From the NCBI GenBank assembly GCA_023245695.1, contig JAHFJT010000020.1, positions 1 through 11,762 on the forward strand: a stretch of DNA of 11,762 bases. Direction: 5' to 3'. Shown here piece after piece: positions 1 to 5,264 of this stretch; within the stretch, counting starts at the first letter, position 1, and each line of letters begins with the position of its first letter. This DNA comes from Candidatus Peregrinibacteria bacterium. GTDB taxonomy: Bacteria; Patescibacteriota; Gracilibacteria; UBA1369; UBA12463. The notes beneath the pieces were generated by a model. The model ran no database searches. It was not told where the DNA came from and saw nothing but the letters and a program-made list of their open reading frames with translations. The translations under genes and the position numbers were made by a program.

Positions 1-638
1 ATGAGCATTTCACTCCTATTTTCCAAACTGCTTAGCGGAATATTTTTCCACTCTATTTTAAATCCTAAACTTTCTACATACTCCACAAGAGATGCATTGT
101 CCCTTGCTCCATGTTCCGAAAATAGCTCATCAAACCCGCGCATCGGCTGATTAAGAATAACGAATCTGCCACGCGGTTTGAGGTATTTTTCGCAAGCCCC
201 TAGCACTTTTCTGTAATCCACGTAGTTCAGTACTTCCGAAAAAACCATCATATCGACTTGTCGCTTTTGTTCTTCCGTACATGCCTCTTTCCCGGTTCTA
301 ACGCCAAGAAATATTGCAGCCTTCTGAATTGCGGATCGGGCGGCTATCGAAGTCTCATTCGCAATTTCTTCGATATCAAGCCTGAGGTGGAGTGTGTAGA
401 GTATCTCTTCTTCCTCACCATGGAGATCTATACTGATGACCTTCGCGATACCTGGAAAATAGTGGCTCACCGGATCTTCGCCACTTCCTACATCCACGAG
501 CGTCTGGCCCCACACATTTATTCCTATTCCATCAAATAACTCTGCAAAAATTGCCCGTTTTTCCCTTGTGGAGTACTTATTTCCCCAGTGTTCACGCCAC
601 TGGTCAGCTTTTATGTGATAGGAGTGCTGCGTATTCAT
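1..638 (-). CDS. Class I SAM-dependent methyltransferase, C-terminus cut by window edge
   Basis: Reading back from the ATG at 636-638 gives 212 open codons with no stop before the window edge. The glycine-rich SAM-binding motif I is VDVGSGEDP at residues 48-56, followed by the acidic residue of motif II in VISIDLHG (D71). A later core segment, VDMMVFSEVLNYVD (128-141) then LKPRGRFVILNQP (153-165), has the usual strand-4/strand-5 pattern of Rossmann methyltransferases. The substrate cannot be told; this type covers small molecules, lipids and proteins. It starts 9 nt after a 46-codon ORF on the same strand, so the two probably share the promoter near 820-847. There is only a weak AAAGGAA about 14 nt before the ATG. 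The fold is clear; the target is unknown. Confidence 0.8.
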   Translation of the reverse strand, partial: MNTQHSYHIKADQWREHWGNKYSTREKRAIFAELFDGIGINVWGQTLVDVGSGEDPVSHYFPGIAKVISIDLHGEEEEILYTLHLRLDIEEIANETSIAARSAIQKAAIFLGVRTGKEACTEEQKRQVDMMVFSEVLNYVDYRKVLGACEKYLKPRGRFVILNQPMRGFDELFSEHGARDNASLVEYVESLGFKIEWKNIPLSSLENRSEML

Positions 639-647
639 GGAGCGTGT

Positions 648-788
648 TTATTCCTTTATTCCTCGATAGACGCGACGAAGAGCAACTCCCATGTCGAATC
701 TCATGTCTACCGTCCTCGCTCCTTTTTGAATAGCCTCAATAGCATAATACGGACTTGTTACACATTCGGGTGGATTTATTTTATCCAT
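648..788 (-). CDS. Small hypothetical protein (46 aa) upstream of the methyltransferase
   Basis: An ATG at 786-788 opens 46 codons ending in TAA at 648-650. The product is charged and has no membrane segment; a central stretch reads SPYYAIEAIQKGARTV and the tail ALRRVYRG. An in-frame TAA lies six codons upstream of the ATG, so this is the only reasonable start. A plausible promoter (820-847) sits just upstream and the methyltransferase follows after 9 nt, which argues for a real two-gene unit. No Shine-Dalgarno motif precedes it. The GAR and ALRR elements recall RNA polymerase omega/RpoK, but the match is too short to claim. I do not recognise the family. Confidence 0.45.
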   Translation of the reverse strand: MDKINPPECVTSPYYAIEAIQKGARTVDMRFDMGVALRRVYRGIKE

Positions 789-819
789 AGAGGAGGGAGT
801 GACTTAAGGCTAAGTTTTT

Positions 820-847
820 ACTATAATACTTTTCTTGTTTATTGCAA
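820..847 (-). promoter_or_regulatory. Candidate sigma-70 promoter for the 46-aa ORF and methyltransferase
   Basis: Reading the minus strand, TTGCAA (842-847) is followed after 16 nt by TATAGT (820-825). Transcription would start near 813, leaving a leader of about 25 nt before the ATG at 788. Spacing and both hexamers are good but not perfect. Confidence 0.45.
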
Positions 848-930
848 TCTTTCTGATAGCACGGTGAACTAAAGCTGGTGAGCTTGGTTATGACTGACAA
901 TCGTGGTGAAAACTGTCGGAAAACGCGAAT

Positions 931-956
931 GGCGGCCACAATCAGGGCCTGTGTAC
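931..956 (-). repeat. tRNA-Ser(GCU) trailer, copy 1 of a shared 26-nt element
   Basis: The 26 nt directly 3' of the encoded CCA of tRNA-Ser(GCU) match the 26 nt directly 3' of tRNA-Ser(UGA) (10820-10845) at 22 positions. This copy folds only imperfectly (CACAGGC against GATTGTG). No U-tract follows. It may be a processing or termination element, or a relic of tRNA gene duplication. Confidence 0.6.
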
Positions 957-1049
957 TGGCGGAGAGAGAGAGATTCGAACTCTCGCTAGGGTCGAAACCC
1001 TACTACAGGATTAGCAATCCCGCCCCTTCAGCCACTTGGGTATCTCTCC
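957..1049 (-). tRNA. tRNA-Ser(GCU)
   Basis: The minus strand folds as a 93-nt class II tRNA. The acceptor stem is GGAGAGA (1043-1049) paired with TCTCTCC, followed by discriminator G and an encoded CCA (957-959). The anticodon arm is CGGGA-TTGCTAA-TCCTG, giving anticodon GCU, which reads AGC/AGU serine codons. The long variable arm (TAGGGT/ACCCTA) is the serine hallmark, and the T arm is GAGAG-TTCGAAT-CTCTC. A second serine tRNA with the same acceptor stem lies at 10846-10935, and the two share the sequence just 3' of CCA. Confidence 0.97.
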
Positions 1050-1106
1050 ACGTTGTGTGTGCGCCTATGCGCGGCCGACCTGCCAATCTCTGCTTTGAAT
1101 GAACGT

Positions 1107-1132
1107 TTTTGGGCACCAGATGTGGGCCAAAA
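1107..1132. other. Inverted repeat in the predicted tRNA-Ser(GCU) leader
   Basis: TTTTGG (1107-1112) pairs with CCAAAA (1127-1132), with an inner CAC/GTG stem around a CAGAT loop. It lies between the candidate tRNA promoter and the tRNA. No U-run follows on either strand, so I do not call it a terminator. The rest of 1050-1233 shows no gene. Confidence 0.25.
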
Positions 1133-1141
1133 TGCAGAGGG

Positions 1142-1170
1142 ATTGTAGTGGATTCCGAAAAGGTTGTCTA
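1142..1170 (-). promoter_or_regulatory. Candidate sigma-70 promoter for tRNA-Ser(GCU)
   Basis: On the minus strand TAGACA (1165-1170) is separated by exactly 17 nt from TACAAT (1142-1147), each five of six to consensus. It would give a tRNA precursor with a 5' leader of about 85 nt that includes the inverted repeat at 1107-1132. Confidence 0.5.
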
Positions 1171-1178
1171 GGTTCGGA

Positions 1179-1207
1179 TTGGTCTCGCTTCTTGCGCATG
1201 CTAGGAT
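1179..1207 (+). promoter_or_regulatory. Weak candidate promoter for uppP
   Basis: TTGGTC (1179-1184), 17 nt, then TAGGAT (1202-1207), with the uppP ATG at 1234. Spacing is ideal but both hexamers are mediocre. No Shine-Dalgarno sequence precedes the ATG. Confidence 0.25.
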
Positions 1208-1233
1208 GAAGGTAACATTCTCACTCACTCCCT

Positions 1234-1991
1234 ATGGACATCTCGCTCATTGAACTCATCAAAGCTGCTACTTTAGGCATCGTGGAAGGCGTGACGGAGT
1301 TTCTTCCGATTTCATCGACAGGGCATTTGATTGTCGCGGGGGATCTTTTGAATTTTACGGGGGAGCGAGCGAAGACATTTGAGATTTTTATTCAGCTGGG
1401 ATCAATCTTGTCGGTCGTGTGGCTTTTTCGACGGAAAATCTTTGACTTCACGGAGGGCTGGATGACGTTTTGGACGAAAATTCTCGTGAGCTTTTTGCCG
1501 GCAGCACTTGCTGGTCTGATGTTTCACTCGTATATTAAGGATCATCTTTTCACGGTATACACGGTATCGCTTGCGCTCATTGGAGGTGGGATCGTCATGC
1601 TGGGGATTGAGGCTTATGTGAATAAAAGGGGGACGGGGAACGGGAGCTCATCTTCTCGCGCAAGGGGATCTAGGGAGCTTCGCTTCGATGATGCTCTATG
1701 GATTGGTGTGTCGCAGGTGCTTGCGCTGGTACCGGGTGTGTCACGATCGGGTGCGACGATTATGGGGGGACTTTGTTTGATCTTTTGAAGAGCCGTGCCA
1801 GCCTTCACAGCAGCGATGCGCTCATGCTTGGCGTGGGATTTGTGTTTGCGTTTGTGAGTGCGCTGATCGCGATCAAGACGTTTATGAAATTCATCTCGAC
1901 CCACTCCTTCCGAGGATTCGCGTGGTATCGAATTATCCTGGGCGTCCTCCTTCTCGTGCTATTCGAGATGGGAAAGGTCGGGATTGCTTGA
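1234..1991 (+). pseudogene. uppP: Undecaprenyl-diphosphatase UppP (BacA), disrupted by an internal deletion and frameshift
   Basis: UppP removes a phosphate from undecaprenyl diphosphate to regenerate the lipid carrier for cell-wall precursors. The first frame (1234-1788) carries the family motifs VEGVTEFLPISSTGH (residues 18-32, with catalytic glutamates and histidine) and LVPGVSRSGAT, then runs into a TGA at 1786-1788. From about 1770 the next frame continues the same protein (TLFDLLKSRA, HSFRGFAWYR) and ends with TGA at 1989-1991. Against the family, about 25 residues between GATIMGG and the DLLKS segment are absent, including the conserved SR...EFSF...P block. The total of 758 nt needs a loss of roughly 73 or 76 nt to explain both gap and frame. 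Intact members are about 265-280 residues. Either this is a true pseudogene or the assembly collapsed here. The 3' end overlaps the convergent dedA gene by 33 bp. Confidence 0.85.
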
Positions 1992-2588
1992 TGGACGTAT
2001 ATTTTTTTGCGTGATCAGGTAGGCGATGATCACGACCAGGGCGATGACTCCTATTAATACGAATGTCTGTGAAATGTGACGGATGTATTTCGTGAAGTTG
2101 TAGACAAAAAATACGTATGATAGCGACCAGAGCGCTGAGGCGATCGCTGTGAGGAAGGTGTACTTTTTGAGCTCCATGCCGGAGGTCCCGGCCACGAACG
2201 ACGTGAGGGGCCGAAGGGTTCCCACGAGTTTTCCGATAATAATGGTGATGGCGCCGTACTTGTGAAAAAACTGATGAGTTTTGTTGAGAACTTTCTGATA
2301 CTTGTGAGTCTGTTTTGTAATGTATACGTTGCCTTTCCTTCCTAAATAGTAGCTCGACATATCTGCCAGAAATCCTCCGAGACCCGCGGCTACCAAAAAT
2401 AAGGGAATGAGATGTTCTTTGATCGCAAAGCCTGCTGCGCCGAAGAGCAGCACGGTTCCTGGCATGATGAAGCCAATAATAGCGAATGACTCCAGGTAGG
2501 CAATGACAAATACGAGCAGAGAAAAACCGATCTCGAGACTCTGAGTATGATGAAAGAAATGATTAATGAGCTGTGTAAAAGGATTCAT
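1959..2588 (-). CDS. DedA-family (VTT/SNARE-associated domain) membrane protein
   Basis: A 209-residue polytopic membrane protein, typical of DedA length. Family signatures are visible: E33 followed by FIMPGTVLLFG (40-50), GGFLADMSSYYLGR (71-84), and the arginine-bearing GKLVGTLRPLTSFVAGTSGM (119-138). DedA proteins sit in the cytoplasmic membrane; some members (UptA-type) flip undecaprenyl phosphate back to the inner face, others affect membrane homeostasis. Which applies here is inference, but facing uppP, an enzyme of the same lipid cycle, is suggestive. It begins 19 nt after the YgjP gene on the same strand and is probably cotranscribed. Its tail overlaps the end of uppP by 33 bp. No Shine-Dalgarno motif precedes the ATG. 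Confidence 0.9.
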   Translation of the reverse strand: MNPFTQLINHFFHHTQSLEIGFSLLVFVIAYLESFAIIGFIMPGTVLLFGAAGFAIKEHLIPLFLVAAGLGGFLADMSSYYLGRKGNVYITKQTHKYQKVLNKTHQFFHKYGAITIIIGKLVGTLRPLTSFVAGTSGMELKKYTFLTAIASALWSLSYVFFVYNFTKYIRHISQTFVLIGVIALVVIIAYLITQKNIRPSSNPDLSHLE

Positions 2589-2607
2589 AACACGTATCTA
2601 TGGAATA

Positions 2608-3282
2608 TCAAATATGGAGCGACCGTCCAAAATCCTTCAACCATTTTTTGTGCATTTTGTGCGAGGGGACCATCTCTTCGACCTGCACCCAAAATCGTTT
2701 CGAGTGATTCATGTGCATCGTGTGCGAGAGTTCGTGTGCGATGACGTAATCAATGATGTCGAGCGGTGCCATGATCAGCCGCCAGTTGAGATTGATGTTT
2801 TTCTGTCGGCTACACGAACCCCAGCGTGTCTTGGCGCTCGAGAGCTTGAGAACTTTGTAGGTGAGATTATGCCGCTTACTGTAGTACTCCAAGCGTTGGG
2901 TGAAGATTCTTCGCGCCTCTTGGCGATACCACTTCTCCAGGAGCTCTTTTCCCTGTTTTACGCTCGATGTCGCGATCCGGAAGGCGTTTTCAAAGCGGAC
3001 GGAGGGTCTTTTGCCTGGGATCGGTGAACTGAGTTCGAGCGGATACTCTTCGCCAAGCACCAGGAACTTGGCGCCGTTCTGGAAGCTGCGCGTCGTAATC
3101 TGGGGCATTTTGGCAAAACTCTTCTGCTGTTTCTCAATCCAGGACTGCATTTTCTTCACAAAACTCCGTATCTGGAAGCTGAGTGTGAAGATGGGAGCGC
3201 GCACGACGATCGACCCATCCCGATGGACCTGGAGGGAAAGGGTTTTTCTCTTTGAACGGATAACTTTGCACGTGATAGGCAT
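2608..3282 (-). CDS. YgjP-like (DUF45, M48-type) zinc metallopeptidase domain protein
   Basis: The 224-residue product matches the YgjP/WLM-like family across its length. The RWGSCS motif is at 153-158, then LNWRLIMAP, then the zinc-binding helix HELSH (H183, E184, H187), with the third ligand likely H193 in MNHSKRFW. No signal peptide or membrane segment is seen, so it is cytoplasmic. The family's substrates are poorly known; it is often found near restriction or housekeeping genes. The ATG at 3280-3282 lies only 5 nt past a TATAGA -10 box, so the message is probably leaderless. It ends 19 nt before dedA, suggesting a two-gene operon. Confidence 0.9.
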   Translation of the reverse strand: MPITCKVIRSKRKTLSLQVHRDGSIVVRAPIFTLSFQIRSFVKKMQSWIEKQQKSFAKMPQITTRSFQNGAKFLVLGEEYPLELSSPIPGKRPSVRFENAFRIATSSVKQGKELLEKWYRQEARRIFTQRLEYYSKRHNLTYKVLKLSSAKTRWGSCSRQKNINLNWRLIMAPLDIIDYVIAHELSHTMHMNHSKRFWVQVEEMVPSHKMHKKWLKDFGRSLHI

Positions 3283-3287
3283 ATGCT

Positions 3288-3315
3288 TCTATACTACCAC
3301 AATGGCTTATTTGAA
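3288..3315 (-). promoter_or_regulatory. Candidate promoter giving a leaderless ygjP-dedA message
   Basis: On the minus strand TTCAAA (3310-3315), 16 nt, TATAGA (3288-3293), then 5 nt to the ATG at 3282. Transcription would begin at or next to the A of the start codon. Confidence 0.45.
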
Positions 3316-3334
3316 GCTATATCATCGATTCCTG

Positions 3335-3364
3335 TTGACTTTTTACAACTGTTGGTCGTACACT
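3335..3364 (+). promoter_or_regulatory. Candidate promoter for the RRM gene
   Basis: TTGACT (3335-3340), 18 nt, TACACT (3359-3364). This would give a 5' UTR of about 135 nt before the ATG at 3507. That leader contains a 12-bp palindrome TCTTCTAGAAGA (3451-3462), and GTAAGC/GCTTAC arms that could close a larger structure around it. A closer -10 cannot be excluded. Confidence 0.35.
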
Positions 3365-3506
3365 GGTCTCGTAAGTTTTCCTTCTAGTGTGCGTTTTCGT
3401 TAGCCGTAAGCTTCCTTCTTCCAGAAAGAGCCCAGGGTCCAAGAAACTGATCTTCTAGAAGAAAAAGGTCGGCTTACATTTTATTTCCCACTTTTTCTAA
3501 AGTATT

Positions 3507-3827
3507 ATGGCAAAGAAACTCTTCGTAGGAAACTTGTCCTACGGTACAACAGATGACTCTCTCCGAGATCTTTTCTCACAGGCAGGAACTGTTGAAACAG
3601 CTGTTATTATCATGGATCGAATGTCAGGCCGTTCAAAGGGCTTTGGCTTCGTTGAAATGTCAACAGAAGAGGAAGCTGCTAAGTCAGTTGAAATGTTCCA
3701 CAACCAGGAGGTTGACGGACGACGCATCATCGTAAATGAGGCTCGACCAATGGAACCACGTTCAAATGGCGGCGGTAACGGAGGCGGACGACGCTTCCCA
3801 CCTCGAGAACAGCGAGAATCTTGGTAA
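3507..3827 (+). CDS. Single-RRM RNA-binding protein with glycine/arginine-rich tail
   Basis: The 106-residue protein is one RNA recognition motif plus a short tail. RNP2 is LFVGNL (5-10) and RNP1 is KGFGFVEM (44-51), the aromatic residues that stack on RNA bases. Residues 88-106 are glycine- and arginine-rich (NGGGNGGGRR), like the cyanobacterial Rbp and other small bacterial RRM proteins that bind single-stranded RNA and are often cold-responsive. Target RNAs cannot be read from sequence. It is a monocistronic unit: a strong intrinsic terminator follows at 3886-3913. The long candidate 5' UTR and the small palindromes in the 3' UTR leave room for post-transcriptional control. Confidence 0.95.
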   Translation: MAKKLFVGNLSYGTTDDSLRDLFSQAGTVETAVIIMDRMSGRSKGFGFVEMSTEEEAAKSVEMFHNQEVDGRRIIVNEARPMEPRSNGGGNGGGRRFPPREQRESW

Positions 3828-3838
3828 TATCTCCGCAA

Positions 3839-3878
3839 GGAATATTCCGTAGATTTTCACTGGTGATTCACTCGTGAA
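3839..3878 (+). other. Small palindromes in the RRM gene 3' UTR
   Basis: Between the stop codon and the terminator are GGAATATTCC (3839-3848), then TCAC-TG-GTGA and ATTCAC-TC-GTGAAT in direct succession. Their purpose is unknown; each could be a weak hairpin in RNA or a protein site in DNA. Confidence 0.35.
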
Positions 3879-3885
3879 TTCGAAA

Positions 3886-3913
3886 GGGCGACCCGAAAGG
3901 GTCGCCCTTTTTT
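3886..3913 (+). terminator. Rho-independent terminator after the RRM gene
   Basis: GGGCGACCC (3886-3894), GAAA tetraloop, GGGTCGCCC (3899-3907), then six T residues. The flanking AAA/TTT would extend the stem. It is the strongest terminator in the window and insulates the RRM gene from maf, whose -10 box begins 8 nt further on. Confidence 0.95.
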
Positions 3914-3917
3914 GTTG

Positions 3918-3926
3918 TGGTATACT
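3918..3926 (+). promoter_or_regulatory. Extended -10 promoter of maf
   Basis: TGG followed by TATACT (3921-3926) is an extended -10 element, lying 9 nt before the ATG at 3936. Transcription from it would leave at most a 2-3 nt leader. No good -35 is seen; the terminator occupies that place. Confidence 0.5.
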
Positions 3927-3935
3927 ATTTTCACT

Positions 3936-4559
3936 ATGCGTATCATTCTTGCTTCGCAATCACCGGCTCGACGGGAGCTCATGAAAAAGCTTTCTCAAAA
4001 AATGGGGTTTCATGTGAAGTTTCAGACGAGCGACTATCCGGAGGACATGCGTGCATACAAACAAGCATGGCGACTCGCGGAACACTTAGCCCTTGGAAAG
4101 GCGCGGCATCTGGCGACCCAGCTTGCGAAAAAATTTCCGAGTGCGATTATTATCGGTGCTGATACGTTCATAACGTGTGGACGTGACAAACATGGACAGA
4201 AAAAAATTGGCAAGCCAACATCGATCGCTGACGCGAAGCGAATTATTCGCTCTATGAGCGGCAAAATCATTGGTGTCTACAGTGGACTCGCGGTGGTTTC
4301 TACGGATACACGTGGAGATATTGTTCAGGAAGAGGTGACGTACGCGCTCACGCGACTGTGGGTGAAGCGCATGAACTCTGAGGAAGTAGACAGACTCGCG
4401 CATCAAAAAAATGCGCTCAAAATTTCTGGTGCATTTTCTATCGAAGGCGAAGGTGGCAAGATGATCACGCGGATCGACGGCGACTATGACAATGTCATTG
4501 GACTGCCCATCTTTATCCTTGAGGCGATACTCACGCGCTACGGTATGAGATCGGTGTAG
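3936..4559 (+). CDS. maf: Maf-family nucleoside triphosphate pyrophosphatase
   Basis: Maf proteins hydrolyse non-canonical or excess nucleoside triphosphates to monophosphates and pyrophosphate, keeping the pool clean and in some bacteria affecting division. The 207-residue protein has the family pattern: ILASQSPARRELM (4-16), GADT with the catalytic aspartate D76, IGKP (91-94), VYSGLAVV (114-121), GAFSIEGEGG (165-174) and GDYDNVIGLP (182-191). I chose the ATG at 3936 over the in-frame ATG at 3912 because the family begins with MRIILASQSP and the TATACT -10 lies between the two. The nucleotide preference (dTTP/UTP or methylated GTP type) cannot be assigned safely. Its 3' end overlaps the convergent sortase gene by 22 bp. 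Confidence 0.93.
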   Translation: MRIILASQSPARRELMKKLSQKMGFHVKFQTSDYPEDMRAYKQAWRLAEHLALGKARHLATQLAKKFPSAIIIGADTFITCGRDKHGQKKIGKPTSIADAKRIIRSMSGKIIGVYSGLAVVSTDTRGDIVQEEVTYALTRLWVKRMNSEEVDRLAHQKNALKISGAFSIEGEGGKMITRIDGDYDNVIGLPIFILEAILTRYGMRSV

Positions 4560-5209
4560 ACAATCAGCCGCTGACTATACGTATGCGCTTTACTATCCCA
4601 GGTTCCATTGCAGGTGATCATATTGAGGTGCGATGATGAGCTCTTGCCAAAAATTTCATCAATAGGTGCATCACGATATCCGTAGGCGACTTTTCGCGCG
4701 ACCCGAAAGTGTCGAGTGACATCCTTGTCGTCAGTAATGTAGACATCGTCGCCCACATTGATTTTGCTCAAACTGGTGAAGACTCCATAGCGACTCGTGA
4801 AGGTATCGAGATGGCCCGCTAGAACCGCGTTTCCTGCCTCTCCTGGGCGTGCACCGCCCTTATACCACGCGACGTTCATTCCGTTACTTGGAGCCTGCAT
4901 TTGGCCCGCTGCATTCGTTCCTACGTACTCAATGGGCGCGTTTACTCCAATACCTGGAATCTTGACGCGTGTCGGGAGACCAATGGCGGAAGTATCCGAT
5001 GTGCGCTTTGGTGATCCGCTGGATGGCGTCGGTATACTTACACTCAATGATGCGGTATCGGGTGCTGCGATGTCTGATGCGGCTGCAATACCTGCACTTC
5101 CCCCGATTCTTTCCTGGAGAACCGGAAGACCGGAGTCTCCCACAATGAGGAGGACTCCGGTGATAGCAAACAGTGTGGTTGCGATAATGAGGATGGTTTT
5201 TTGTTGCAT
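4538..5209 (-). CDS. Sortase (probably class E/F type)
   Basis: Sortases are membrane-anchored cysteine transpeptidases that cut LPXTG-type signals and join the protein to the cell wall or to another subunit. The 223-residue product has an N-terminal membrane anchor (about residues 5-24), a Ser/Pro/Ala-rich linker to about 78, then the catalytic beta-barrel: PGIGVNAPIEYVG (85-97), LAGHLDTF with H133, LNMITCNGTW with C200, and SQRLIVYT with R214, the complete His-Cys-Arg triad. The short barrel and the AWYKGGARPGEAG stretch resemble class E/F sortases of Actinobacteria; the class is inference. It starts 55 nt downstream of a gene whose product ends in LPATG, its obvious substrate. There is no Shine-Dalgarno motif. 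Confidence 0.93.
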   Translation of the reverse strand: MQQKTILIIATTLFAITGVLLIVGDSGLPVLQERIGGSAGIAAASDIAAPDTASLSVSIPTPSSGSPKRTSDTSAIGLPTRVKIPGIGVNAPIEYVGTNAAGQMQAPSNGMNVAWYKGGARPGEAGNAVLAGHLDTFTSRYGVFTSLSKINVGDDVYITDDKDVTRHFRVARKVAYGYRDAPIDEIFGKSSSSHLNMITCNGTWDSKAHTYSQRLIVYTDLIP

Positions 5210-5264
5210 TCTAGGGCAAAGGACATTAAATAATGATTCTCACTGCTGCTTCTTCCATTTCATA

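Noticed and set aside
258..872. Plus-strand ORFs of 60-94 codons at the left edge
   Set aside because: They are antisense to the methyltransferase and 46-aa ORF, and have no recognisable features.
878..1102. Plus-strand ORF of 74 codons
   Set aside because: It lies over tRNA-Ser(GCU) in antisense and owes its length to the tRNA; this is a well-known false gene type.
1107..1132. Terminator upstream of tRNA-Ser(GCU)
   Set aside because: The hairpin has no U-run on either strand.
3912..3935. Upstream ATG as the start of maf
   Set aside because: It would place the promoter -10 inside the coding sequence and add residues not found in the family, which starts at MRIILASQSP.
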